Source: Flavobacterium ardleyense (GTDB taxonomy: Bacteria > Bacteroidota > Bacteroidia > Flavobacteriales > Flavobacteriaceae). Taken from it: a stretch of DNA of 64,000 bases. The first letter of the stretch is position 1. Each line of letters begins with the position of its first letter. The stretch covers positions 2,542,001-2,606,000 of the forward strand of contig NZ_CP137891.1 of assembly GCF_033547075.1 (NCBI RefSeq), in the 5' to 3' direction. Of this stretch, positions 16,986 to 26,159 are shown piece after piece. Position numbers and translations under genes: made by a program. The notes below the pieces were generated by a model. The model saw only the letters and a program-made list of their open reading frames with translations. It was not told where the DNA came from and made no database searches.

Positions 16986-18173
16986 TTATTTTGAACTTTT
17001 AAACTTAATTTCATACCACGATATATCAAATAAGCCTTTTTTATATAAAATTGAAACCTGATCGTTTATTTCCATATTTTTAAATTCATCCTTTGTCACA
17101 GAGACTTCTTTAGCTTCCTTTTGTTCTCCCCAAGACGTTAATTTTACACTGTAGGTTGAACTACTGCTATATCCCTGAATAAATTTTTTATCTGTTATTG
17201 TAGAAGTAAATAAATTGGGAATTGATCTATCATATAAACAGTTTATAATAACAACTGTACTAAAAGAGTAGGCAAACATTGCAACACAATACGTAAATAA
17301 TGTGAAGTATTGTTTTGCTTTATCATTCTTCAACGTTTTATCATCGATAATTAAAATCACAACATAAGTTGCTGCAATTAACAGAGAAGGTATCCATACA
17401 TTAGAATAATTAAAGATTTTATAATCCTGTAAAGTTCTAATTAATAAACCCACACTTGGGGAAATTATTGAAAGCATTATAGTTGGGTGACCGCTTTTAG
17501 TTCGAGCATCAAATAGTAGTAATCCTTTAAAATATTTTAAAATAATCAAGCAGAGAATTGGAAATAAGATTGATGAAATAATCACTAACTCGTATGGTTT
17601 AGGATAAGCGACGAGCCATATCAGGAGCCATATTCCTGTAATATTTAAAGCTACAGCAACTTTTTTAGCACGTTTCAAATTATTATTTCTTTCCACTACT
17701 GTCCAGCCATAATCAACATCGCTTAAAATTTTTTTATTTTCCTCGGCAGCATCTGCGATATCCAAATTTTGGAAATTTTTGGACGCCCAATCTAAAATTT
17801 CTTTATAATTGTCAAATAGGGAAGAAATTTTAATTCGACTCTTGCAATTCTTGGACTCAAAAAAAATATATTGTTCCCTGATTCTAAAACCTACAATCTC
17901 CTTATAGAGTAACTGCTTTTCAGAAAAATTGCGCGCTACGGTTATTCTATCTTTGGAAATTGCAAATTTTGCTGTAAAAGCATTAAATATTTCGATTACT
18001 AACGTTATGGCTAAAAATATAGAAACTCCTAAAACAATATTAAAAATGTTCCAGTCAGTTTCGTTCGGTTTTTCCAATAGCATCTTAAATACAAAGTAAA
18101 AAAAACAGACTAATGCAACAGCGACAATGCAGATAAATATCTTGTAATATAAAGGGAAACGGAATTCTGTCAA
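16986..18173 (-). CDS. Hypothetical multi-pass membrane protein
   Basis: 395 residues. Two hydrophobic segments lie near residues 10-30 and 42-65, then a soluble region of about 100 residues with a PH-like pattern (AISKDRITVARNFSEKQLLYKEIVGFRIRE), then about five membrane segments at 170-310, and a soluble C-terminus ending in SILYKKGLFDISWYEIKF. The start appears to be TTG at 18173, as no ATG precedes the first membrane segment. Family not recognised. It may be related to bacterial PH-domain membrane proteins, but that rests on pattern only. Confidence 0.65.
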   Translation of the reverse strand: MTEFRFPLYYKIFICIVAVALVCFFYFVFKMLLEKPNETDWNIFNIVLGVSIFLAITLVIEIFNAFTAKFAISKDRITVARNFSEKQLLYKEIVGFRIREQYIFFESKNCKSRIKISSLFDNYKEILDWASKNFQNLDIADAAEENKKILSDVDYGWTVVERNNNLKRAKKVAVALNITGIWLLIWLVAYPKPYELVIISSILFPILCLIILKYFKGLLLFDARTKSGHPTIMLSIISPSVGLLIRTLQDYKIFNYSNVWIPSLLIAATYVVILIIDDKTLKNDKAKQYFTLFTYCVAMFAYSFSTVVIINCLYDRSIPNLFTSTITDKKFIQGYSSSSTYSVKLTSWGEQKEAKEVSVTKDEFKNMEINDQVSILYKKGLFDISWYEIKFKSSK

Positions 18174-18375
18174 GCTTCGAGATTTAAATTCTAAATAATT
18201 GCAAGGTTTTAAAATAGGATATATATTCTAAAATAGTTTTCAACTCATCGTAAGTATAAGCTTTATATTATAATCCCAATTGTTTGACGTTTTCTTCGAC
18301 GGTTGTTGTTAATTATAAAAAGTGGGTTGCATTACTATAGATATTATACTTGTAAAAGTAATTCTTTTTACAATT

Positions 18376-18981
18376 TCAGGAAATCCAAGTTTCTTCAACT
18401 TTGCTAATAATCCACTTTCCTTCTGATTTTTTAAGATAAACTAAATACCCTAGTCCGCATTTGTCGCCACAAGAATAGCTTACGTCAATTGTACCCGTTT
18501 CTTTTTTGTCGTCAAATTTGATACTAGAAAACGACATTACACCCGCAAATTTGGCATAACTTTTCTTCCATCCGGTATATTTTAAATCTGCATCTCTAGG
18601 CTGCTCACTAAGATGTTTAAAGATAAATTTTAAAGTATTATATTTACTTAAGTTAGTTTCTTCATTTATCAAACCTTCGTTCTCAATAGCGATTACGAGA
18701 TTTATAGTATCACTTTTTAAAGCTAATCTCTTGACTTCACATTCTAAATCTCTCTGATATTGGCCAATTGTATCGAAACCTTTCCATCTGCCATTTTTGT
18801 CATACAGCATTTCTCCTTTTTCTGGAAAGCAGGTATATAATCTCTGATCTCTATAAGTTGAGTCAACTATCGTTATGAACAATTCGTCAAAGACTTTCTG
18901 TTCAAATTCCTCTGTACTAAGATTGCTTATACAACCGCAGAACAATAGTAGTAAGATAGTGATAGATACAATTTTCTTCAT
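18376..18981 (-). CDS. Hypothetical lipoprotein
   Basis: 201 residues starting at ATG 18981. The signal MKKIVSITILLLLFCGC ends in a lipobox (LFCGC), with cysteine near residue 17. The mature part is soluble with the paired cysteines YSCGDKCGLGY near residues 168-178, and a last strand KWIISKVEETW typical of small lipoproteins with a cystatin- or NTF2-like fold. No family recognised. The next gene on this strand starts about 200 bases away, so the genes may be separate. Confidence 0.7.
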   Translation of the reverse strand: MKKIVSITILLLLFCGCISNLSTEEFEQKVFDELFITIVDSTYRDQRLYTCFPEKGEMLYDKNGRWKGFDTIGQYQRDLECEVKRLALKSDTINLVIAIENEGLINEETNLSKYNTLKFIFKHLSEQPRDADLKYTGWKKSYAKFAGVMSFSSIKFDDKKETGTIDVSYSCGDKCGLGYLVYLKKSEGKWIISKVEETWIS

Positions 18982-19126
18982 AGAAAGATTTATAAATGCG
19001 GCCCGAAATGGATATTATTTAATAATTATAGTTATTTCTTGCAAAGATTATGATACCACAAATTATAAATAGAATTTTTACCAATATACGGATATTAGCA
19101 AGATTTTTATTTTTGTAATTAAAATT
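18982..19126. other. Intergenic DNA upstream of the lipoprotein gene
   Basis: AT-rich sequence that must hold the minus-strand promoter of the lipoprotein gene. I see no gene. It is bounded on the right by a hairpin (19127-19165). Confidence 0.4.
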
Positions 19127-19165
19127 ATAACCTCTTGATTTACTGAATTACAAACAAGAGGTTAT
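19127..19165 (-). terminator. Terminator-like hairpin next to SR2 copy 2
   Basis: ATAACCTCTTG (19127-19137) and CAAGAGGTTAT (19155-19165) form a perfect 11-bp stem. On the minus strand it is followed by AATTTTAATTAC, on the plus strand by TTCTACTTTC. No recognised gene feeds into it, but the stop codon of a 74-codon minus-strand frame over SR2 copy 2 (19140-19364) lies in its loop. Confidence 0.5.
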
Positions 19166-19203
19166 TTCTACTTTCTTTAATACAAAGAATAATCAATTCT
19201 AGC

Positions 19204-19315
19204 AGAAGTACTTCAACCAAAGCACAAATCCCCTTCTTTCCCCACGCCTGATAATCTACGATCTGCCTTGCTTTCCATTGATCATCTAGTAAGTTGAAGT
19301 CTTTTGGCGAAAGCC
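19204..19315 (+). repeat. SR2 repeat, long copy 2
   Basis: Second long SR2 copy. Its final 35 bases (19281-19315) match 9585-9619 with one difference and end in the GGCGAAAGCC hairpin. On the minus strand it lies within an open frame of 74 codons (19140-19364) containing LSPKDFNLLDDQWKARQIVD. The copy at 9508 has stops in the corresponding frame, so the frame is more likely a property of the repeat than a gene. Confidence 0.7.
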
Positions 19316-19439
19316 TACTCCTTATTATAGTTGAAAATGAGCAGAAAATTGATTTTAATTGCAATTATAGGACTCAATAAGATTTTCTGTTTTGCTTAAA
19401 AATCAGTAAATTCGCAGCTACTAAATAAAAAAACACATA

Positions 19440-20621
19440 ATGAATACTAAGAAAATAGTTATCGTATCGGCTGCACGTACGCCAATTGGAAGTTTTATGG
19501 GTGCTTTATCTACTGTTCCTGCTCCGCAATTGGGTGCTACGGCAATAAAAGGTGCGCTTGACAAAATTAATCTTGACTACGCAAAAGTGGATGAGGTAAT
19601 TATGGGAAATGTTGTTCAGGCTGGTGTTGGTCAAGCTCCTGCTAGACAAGCGGCTCTGCTTGCTGGTCTTAGCAAAGAGGTTGCTGCAACGACTGTAAAC
19701 AAAGTTTGTGCTTCTGGTATGAAAGCAATTATGCAGGGTGCTCAAGCAATTAAAGCGGGAGATGCTGAAATTGTTGTTGCTGGTGGAATGGAAAACATGA
19801 GCATGATTCCTCACTATATGCACTTGCGAAATGCTACTAAATTTGGTCCTGCTACAATGATTGACGGGCTTCAAAAAGATGGTCTTGTAGATGCTTACGA
19901 TAATAATGCAATGGGAGTTTGTGCTGATGCTTGTGCTACAGAATATAATTTCTCTCGTGAAGATCAAGATAATTTTGCGGTTGAATCTTATACAAGATCT
20001 GCAAATGCTTGGGATGCTGGAAAATTTGACGAAGAAGTTGTTGCTGTTTCAGTACCTCAACGTAAAGGTGACCCGATTATGGTGACTAAAGATGAAGAAT
20101 ATACCAATGTGAAATTGGATAAAATTCCTTCGCTAAGAGGTGCGTTTTCAAAAGATGGAACAGTTACGGCGGCAAATGCTTCGACTATTAATGATGGTGC
20201 TGCTGCGGTAGTGCTTATGAGTGAAGAAAAAGCAAACGAACTTGGATTATCAATTCTAGCTTATATCACTGGATATGCGGACGCGGCTCAAGAGCCAAAT
20301 AAATTTACAACTTCGCCGTCTTTAGCTTTGCCAAAAGCATTAGATAAAGCTGGCGTTGCAATTACAGATGTAGACTATTTTGAATTCAACGAGGCGTTTG
20401 CGGTAGTTGGATTGGCTAATGCTAAAATATTGGATTTAGACCTTGCTAAAGTTAACGTAAACGGTGGAGCGGTTTCTCTTGGTCATCCTCTAGGATGTTC
20501 TGGTGCTAGAATCGTGGTTACTTTGTTGAACGTTTTGAAACAAAATAATGCAAAAACTGGTGCTGCAGCTATCTGTAATGGTGGTGGTGGTGCATCTGCA
20601 ATTGTTCTTGAAAGAGCCTAA
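19440..20621 (+). CDS. Acetyl-CoA C-acetyltransferase (thiolase)
   Basis: 393 residues, the full length of a biosynthetic-type thiolase. The nucleophile is Cys90 in NKVCASGMK. The second catalytic pair is His349 in SLGHPLGCSGAR and Cys379 in CNGGGGAS. NEAFA near residue 319 completes the active site. It condenses two acetyl-CoA to acetoacetyl-CoA, or works in reverse in fatty-acid and amino-acid breakdown. The next gene starts 18 bases later on the same strand, so they are likely co-transcribed although their functions seem unrelated. Confidence 0.95.
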   Translation: MNTKKIVIVSAARTPIGSFMGALSTVPAPQLGATAIKGALDKINLDYAKVDEVIMGNVVQAGVGQAPARQAALLAGLSKEVAATTVNKVCASGMKAIMQGAQAIKAGDAEIVVAGGMENMSMIPHYMHLRNATKFGPATMIDGLQKDGLVDAYDNNAMGVCADACATEYNFSREDQDNFAVESYTRSANAWDAGKFDEEVVAVSVPQRKGDPIMVTKDEEYTNVKLDKIPSLRGAFSKDGTVTAANASTINDGAAAVVLMSEEKANELGLSILAYITGYADAAQEPNKFTTSPSLALPKALDKAGVAITDVDYFEFNEAFAVVGLANAKILDLDLAKVNVNGGAVSLGHPLGCSGARIVVTLLNVLKQNNAKTGAAAICNGGGGASAIVLERA

Positions 20622-20638
20622 AATCAAAAATTACCTAA

Positions 20639-21406
20639 ATGTTTGGTATTTCAAAACTGGCCATTATTCCGCTTCGTGCCGAATCTAGTCATAGAAGCGA
20701 AATTGTTTCGCAACTCTTATTTGGAGAACACTTTCAGATTCTGGAAGTGTCTCCCAATAAAGAATGGCATAGAATAAAAAATCAATTTGATGGTTATGAA
20801 GGTTGGATTGATTCAAAACAGTCTACTGAAATTTCGGAAGAGGATTTTGTAAATCTTTCTGCCCAACCTCGAATTTTAACCACAGATTTGATTGAATATG
20901 TTTCATCAAAAGATCATTTATTAACTACTGTTCCACTTGGATCGTCTCTTAATTTTTTGAGTATAGATTCAGTCAATAAAGAACAATTTGTTTTTGAAGG
21001 CGAGTCGGTTAATGAAATTCAAGACAAAGCTAAACTTATTGATACAGCATTTCTTTATTTGAATACTCCCTATTTATGGGGTGGCAGAACTCCTTTTGGA
21101 ATTGATTGTTCTGGATTTACGCAAATGGTGTATAAATTAAATGGTTTTAAGCTAGAACGCGATGCCTCGCAGCAAGCATTGCAAGGAGAACCATTAAGTT
21201 TTATTGAAGAAAGTGAAGCTGGTGATTTGGCATTTTTTGATAATGACGAAGGTGTGATTACGCATGTGGGAATCATCATGGAAGACAATTACATTATTCA
21301 CTCAAGCGGAAAAGTCCGAATTGACAGACTGGACCATTTGGGGATTTTTAATCCAGAAACGCAACGACATACACACAAGCTCAGGGTAATAAAAAAGTAT
21401 ATATAA
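20639..21406 (+). CDS. C40-family (NlpC/P60) peptidase with SH3 domains
   Basis: 255 residues without a signal peptide. The N-terminal half contains an SH3-like domain (LLFGEHFQILEVSPNKEWHRIKNQFDGYEGWID, residues 26-58) and probably a second one at about 75-120. The C-terminal NlpC/P60 domain carries the catalytic Cys in GIDCSGFTQMVY near residue 160 and His in ITHVGIIMEDNYIIHSSG near residue 208. Such enzymes cut gamma-D-Glu-diaminopimelate links in peptidoglycan peptides. The lack of an export signal suggests a cytoplasmic role in recycling, as for YkfC-like enzymes. Followed by a strong terminator. Confidence 0.92.
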   Translation: MFGISKLAIIPLRAESSHRSEIVSQLLFGEHFQILEVSPNKEWHRIKNQFDGYEGWIDSKQSTEISEEDFVNLSAQPRILTTDLIEYVSSKDHLLTTVPLGSSLNFLSIDSVNKEQFVFEGESVNEIQDKAKLIDTAFLYLNTPYLWGGRTPFGIDCSGFTQMVYKLNGFKLERDASQQALQGEPLSFIEESEAGDLAFFDNDEGVITHVGIIMEDNYIIHSSGKVRIDRLDHLGIFNPETQRHTHKLRVIKKYI

Positions 21407-21409
21407 AAA

Positions 21410-21438
21410 AAAACGTCTCGAAAATTTCGAGACGTTTT
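21410..21438. terminator. Bidirectional terminator
   Basis: AAAACGTCTCG and CGAGACGTTTT form a long stem with A-rich and T-rich flanks on the two sides. It lies four bases after the peptidase gene (plus strand) and about 20 bases from the end of the TPR gene (minus strand), so it can serve both converging transcripts. Confidence 0.85.
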
Positions 21439-21459
21439 TGTTTTTAAGCGATAGCAACG

Positions 21460-22794
21460 TTATTCTTTCACTTTTGCTTTAAGTTCTTTGTATTTTGCCG
21501 TCATTTCAAGGTAATTGTAAACCGTCATAAGGTTATAAATTACGTTTTGATTTTCAGGTTCAATTGCATAGGCTTTTTCAAGAAGAGGTAATAATCCTTT
21601 GAAAGTTGCAGCTCTCTCTGCTTTAAAGGCTTCATATTTTTTATTATCGGCAGCAGATGTTCCAAGTTTATTCATCTTTTCTACAACCAATTTGTCCTCT
21701 TTAAATTTTATTGCAGCGATGTTTACGTATGCATTTGCATATTCAGGATTGATAGAAACAGCTTTTCTAAAATACTGTTCGGCTTCAGTTAAATTATCAG
21801 CATCAAATGCAATTACTCCCAGGTTATAGACTAGATCTGCATCATTAGGATTTTTTTCAAGCAATTGATTTACAACTTTCTTGTAACCATCATAATCCTT
21901 AAGTTGCAAATAAAGATCAGCTTCTGTAAGCATTAATGACTCATCATTAGGATTTTCGATTTTTGCATCAGCAATTGCCTTTTTTGCCTCTTCAATCTTA
22001 CCTTGCTGCACAAGAATTAAAGCAACATTTTTGTAAATCTCTCCTCTTTTTGATGGCTCTTTCTGATCACGAGGTTGGTCGTGAGTTTTAAAAGTAATCA
22101 TCTTATTTCTCATGTCCTTTGTAGCAAAGGACTCTTCTTTTTCTGTTGCAATATTTCTTGCTAGAAAATTTGTTTTTTCTCCAGAGTATTTCAAATCTTT
22201 CAATTCGTTATAATACTTTAAAGCTAAATCATAATCATTAGCTGTAATTGCATAAGTTGAAGCATAATACAAATTATCTTGATCTTTCTTATCTAGTTGG
22301 TAAGACGAATACAAAGCTTTTGCTGCTTCTGAATACTTTTTGTCATTACCTAAAGCAATAGCATAATTAAGAATTGCGGTTGACAACATAGGCTTTAACT
22401 TTTCAATATCTTTTGAATGAACTGCTTTTCCAGAAGTCTTTTCAAATTCTGTAACGGCATTCATACTGCTTACCATTGCTTCTAGTTTCGCCTGAGAAAA
22501 AAATCTTTTTGCAATAGCATTTGAATTCTCACCCTTTGCTATCTCCACCGCAGAATTGTATTCCAACAACGGTGTAATATCATTGTAGAAATTTATATAA
22601 ACTTTATCTGATGCATCTGCAGATCCAAGAAAGCCTTTTGCTGCAGTGGCGTTGCTCTTATATTCGCTTAATTGCTTCGCATCCGGAGCCTCTGTTTTAT
22701 CTAAAATCTTTTTAAGAGATTTTAATTCATTTTTCTGCGCAAAAGTTACTCCCGAAATTAGAAGTGCGCCTGCAAGTATGACAACTTTTTTCAT
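21460..22794 (-). CDS. Secreted TPR-repeat protein
   Basis: 444 residues. Signal peptide MKKVVILAGALLISGVTFAQ, so it is periplasmic. Helical repeats follow, with clear TPR units near residues 135-165 (YAIALGNDKKYSEAAKALYSSY), 250-285, 285-320 and 320-355 (LVYNLGVIAFDADNLTEAEQYFRKA, then NPEYANAYVNIAAI). TPR proteins serve as scaffolds for protein complexes; no partner is evident here. It lies 22 bases behind gyrA and is probably co-transcribed with it, an arrangement that looks conserved in flavobacteria as far as I recall. Confidence 0.88.
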   Translation of the reverse strand: MKKVVILAGALLISGVTFAQKNELKSLKKILDKTEAPDAKQLSEYKSNATAAKGFLGSADASDKVYINFYNDITPLLEYNSAVEIAKGENSNAIAKRFFSQAKLEAMVSSMNAVTEFEKTSGKAVHSKDIEKLKPMLSTAILNYAIALGNDKKYSEAAKALYSSYQLDKKDQDNLYYASTYAITANDYDLALKYYNELKDLKYSGEKTNFLARNIATEKEESFATKDMRNKMITFKTHDQPRDQKEPSKRGEIYKNVALILVQQGKIEEAKKAIADAKIENPNDESLMLTEADLYLQLKDYDGYKKVVNQLLEKNPNDADLVYNLGVIAFDADNLTEAEQYFRKAVSINPEYANAYVNIAAIKFKEDKLVVEKMNKLGTSAADNKKYEAFKAERAATFKGLLPLLEKAYAIEPENQNVIYNLMTVYNYLEMTAKYKELKAKVKE

Positions 22795-22816
22795 ATTCTA
22801 TTTTTATTTAAAATCT

Positions 22817-25444
22817 TTATTCTTCGTCTTCGTCTTCGTTATCTTGATCTTCGTCAGAATCATCTTCGTCCAATTCATCTTCGTCCAATTCATCTTCTTC
22901 TAACTCATCTTCATCAGCAATATCATCAGAAATCGATGGCTTTACAATTTCACCGTTTTCATCAATTTCAGCAGCTTGTTCAATTGCCGCTTCTATTTCT
23001 TCTTCATCCTCGCGAATAACTTTTGTAACTGCCGCAATAGAGTCTGTTCCTTTAATATTAATAAGTCGAACTCCTTGTGTTGCTCTTCCCATCACTCTCA
23101 AGTCTGAAACTTCCATACGAATGGTAAGACCTGATTTATTGATAATCATCAAATCATCATTATCCGTAACAGCGTTGATAGATATAAGACTACCTGTTTT
23201 TTCAGTAATATTCAAAGTCTTAACTCCTTTCCCACCTCTATTGGTAATACGGTAATCATCTAAAGAAGATCTCTTTCCATATCCGTTTTCTGATACGACA
23301 AGAATTTCGCTTGACATATCGTTTACAGAAATCATACCAATACATTCATCTTGCTCGTTTTGAAGCGTAATTCCACGAACTCCAGAAGCTGAACGTCCCA
23401 TTGGGCGCGTTTTTCCTTCTTCAAATCGAACCATCTTACCAGATTTTACTGCTAATAAAACTTGGCTTTCCCCATTGGTAAGTTTTGCTTCTAAAAGTTC
23501 ATCATCTTCACGGATAGTAATCGCGTTAATACCATTTACTCTAGGTCTAGAATATTGCTCTAGCAAAGTCTTCTTAACCTGACCTTTTTTAGTAGCCATA
23601 ATCACATAGTGACTATTGATGTAATCTTGGTCTTTAAGATCCTGAGTACAGATAAAAGCTTTCACCTTGTCATCACTTTCGATATTTACCAGATTCTGTA
23701 TTGCTCTACCTTTACTAGTTTTTGATCCTTCTGGAATTTCATAAACTCTCATCCAGAAACATTTTCCTTTTTGAGTAAAGAACATCATATATTGGTGGTT
23801 AGTTGCCACAAATAAATGCTCTAAGAAATCTTGATCACGTGTTGCCACTCCTTTTTGTCCTACTCCACCTCTATTTTGAGTTTTGTATTCGCTAAGGTTT
23901 GTACGTTTGATATATCCTGCATGCGAAATTGTGATTACAACATTCTCATCCGCAATAAGGTCTTCAATACTCACATCTCCACCAGCATACTCGATGATAG
24001 AACGACGAGCATCTCCGTATTTTTCTTTAATTTCGAGAAGCTCTTCTTTAATAAGTTCCATTCTCAATTCTTTGCTAGCAAGCAATGCTTTCAAACGTTC
24101 GATTACTTTCATAATCTCGTCATACTCTGCACGTAATTTGTCTTGCTCAAGACCAGTCAATTGACGAAGTCTCATCTCGACAATCGCACGAGCTTGAATT
24201 TCTGAAAGTTGGAATCTTTCGATTAATTTCCCTCTTGCTTCTTCTCCATCTTTCGATGCACGAATCAATTTTATCACTTCATCGATATTATCTGATGCAA
24301 TAATTAATCCTTCGAGAATATGCGCTCTTTCTTCTGCTTTTCTTAATTCGAAAATTGTCCTTCTTGTCACAACATCATGTCGATGTTCAACAAAATAGTG
24401 AATCATATCCTTCAGATTCAACATTTGCGGACGACCGTTAACTAGTGCAATATTGTTTACACTAAACGATGCTTGAAGCTGTGTATACTTATAAAGAGTA
24501 TTCAATACCACATTTGGCACTGCATCTCTCTTTAATATATAGACGATTCTCATACCATTTCTATCCGATTCATCACGGATGTTGGCAATACCATCTATTT
24601 TTTTATCATTTACAAGATCGGCTGTTTTCTTAATCATATCAGCCTTATTCACCTGATACGGAATTTCAGTTACGATTATGCACTCACGTCCATCCACTTC
24701 TTCAAAACCAACTTTTGCACGCATCATTACACGTCCACGTCCAGTTTTAAAGGCTTCACGCACGCCATCATATCCGTAGATAATTCCCCCGGTTGGGAAA
24801 TCTGGCGCTTTGATGTGATTTATAAGTTCGTCAATTTCGATATCATTATTATCGATGTACGCCATTGTACCATCAATAACTTCGGATAAATTGTGAGGAG
24901 GCATATTGGTTGCCATACCTACCGCAATTCCAGAAGCACCATTAATCAAGAGATTTGGTACTCTCGTAGGCATTACTTTTGGTTCGTAAAGTGTATCATC
25001 AAAATTTAGTTGAAAATCGACTGTTTCCTTATCGATATCAGCCAAAATCTCTTCGGAAATTTTGCGCATTCTAGCTTCGGTGTATCGCATTGCAGCAGGA
25101 CTATCCCCATCTACAGAACCAAAGTTACCTTGACCATCAACTAATAGGTAACGTAAACTCCATTCCTGGGCCATACGTACCATTGCATCATAAACGGATG
25201 TATCACCGTGAGGGTGGTACTTTCCTAATACTTCTCCAACAATTCTGGCAGATTTTTTATGAGCTCTATTGGAAAAAAGTCCCAAATCATACATTCCGTA
25301 GAGAACTCTTCTATGCACCGGCTTGAGTCCGTCCCTAACATCTGGAAGTGCTCGCGATACAATTACCGACATCGAGTAATCGATGTAAGCTGATTTCATT
25401 TCATCCTCAATATTTATCGGAATTAACTTACCTGCGTCAGCCAT
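22817..25444 (-). CDS. gyrA: DNA gyrase subunit A
   Basis: 875 residues. The DNA-cleaving Tyr121 lies in [10 protein letters not shown], and the quinolone region reads [11 protein letters not shown] (Thr82, Asp86). The GyrA box [10 protein letters not shown] near residue 550 shows it is gyrase rather than topoisomerase IV; it lets the C-terminal beta-pinwheel wrap DNA and introduce negative supercoils. Pinwheel blades repeat at about 500-810 ([29 protein letters not shown]). The last 30 or so residues are almost only Asp and Glu with a repeated DEDEL pattern. First gene of an operon with a TPR gene. Confidence 0.97.
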   Translation of the reverse strand: MADAGKLIPINIEDEMKSAYIDYSMSVIVSRALPDVRDGLKPVHRRVLYGMYDLGLFSNRAHKKSARIVGEVLGKYHPHGDTSVYDAMVRMAQEWSLRYLLVDGQGNFGSVDGDSPAAMRYTEARMRKISEEILADIDKETVDFQLNFDDTLYEPKVMPTRVPNLLINGASGIAVGMATNMPPHNLSEVIDGTMAYIDNNDIEIDELINHIKAPDFPTGGIIYGYDGVREAFKTGRGRVMMRAKVGFEEVDGRECIIVTEIPYQVNKADMIKKTADLVNDKKIDGIANIRDESDRNGMRIVYILKRDAVPNVVLNTLYKYTQLQASFSVNNIALVNGRPQMLNLKDMIHYFVEHRHDVVTRRTIFELRKAEERAHILEGLIIASDNIDEVIKLIRASKDGEEARGKLIERFQLSEIQARAIVEMRLRQLTGLEQDKLRAEYDEIMKVIERLKALLASKELRMELIKEELLEIKEKYGDARRSIIEYAGGDVSIEDLIADENVVITISHAGYIKRTNLSEYKTQNRGGVGQKGVATRDQDFLEHLFVATNHQYMMFFTQKGKCFWMRVYEIPEGSKTSKGRAIQNLVNIESDDKVKAFICTQDLKDQDYINSHYVIMATKKGQVKKTLLEQYSRPRVNGINAITIREDDELLEAKLTNGESQVLLAVKSGKMVRFEEGKTRPMGRSASGVRGITLQNEQDECIGMISVNDMSSEILVVSENGYGKRSSLDDYRITNRGGKGVKTLNITEKTGSLISINAVTDNDDLMIINKSGLTIRMEVSDLRVMGRATQGVRLINIKGTDSIAAVTKVIREDEEEIEAAIEQAAEIDENGEIVKPSISDDIADEDELEEDELDEDELDEDDSDEDQDNEDEDEE

Positions 25445-26159
25445 ATTTATCTATTAAATTATAATTATAATGTTAAAAAAAAATTTACGCTAATGTACAG
25501 ATTTTTTTCTTATTTTATGGGTGAAAAGTCGTCTTTTTTAAGCTGTATTTTGCTTATGAAAGATGTGACCTTGTATTTGAAATTTAAAGATTGAAAGATT
25601 GAAAAATTTAAAGATTTAAATATTAGGTAACAATGAAATAGTTCTCAGGATTATAATGTTGGTTGGTAAGTGATTCTTTATTTCGGTCAAGCCGAAAAAC
25701 CAATGATTTTTTGACAACCTGTGGAATTACATTTCCAACAGAAGACTTTTTGTTCCATCTCCGCCACTGCCGAAGCTATTATTTTCAAAAACAAACTTCA
25801 AGACTTTGTCAGAAATTACAAATAATGCTAGGTCATTTTACTGAAAATCGCTTCATCTATTCAAGTCTCTATTTTAATATCTAAAAACTCTAGAAATCTA
25901 TGAGCCTTCCAATCTTTGTATCCTTCTATCGTCAATTTTTTTCACTTACTTTAATAATTCTATTTTTTAGATTTGATTTAATTCTTAAACCCTTAAATTT
26001 ATTAACAAAAACATAGCGTAATAAGTTGATAATATTATCCTAATAAGGTTTTTTATTCCCTTTTAATTTTGTCAATTAGCTGACAAGTATTTACTGTTGG
26101 TAGGGTTTTTGCACTTTATGCAGTAATTAAATAACAAATTAATAATTCCCTTAACAGAT
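25445..26159. other. Divergent intergenic region between gyrA and clpC
   Basis: 715 bases holding the promoters of gyrA (minus) and clpC (plus), which I cannot place with confidence. At 25583-25623 there is a short run of variants of TTTAAAGATT, like that at 62908-62947. TTCGGTCAAGCCGAA near 25682 is a small inverted repeat. A frame of 73 codons at 25663-25884 has no family resemblance and is probably chance. Confidence 0.5.

Noticed and set aside
25180..25215. Thr82 in the quinolone region of GyrA as a resistance change
   Set aside because: Thr at this place is, as far as I recall, the normal residue in flavobacteria, so it does not show acquired resistance.
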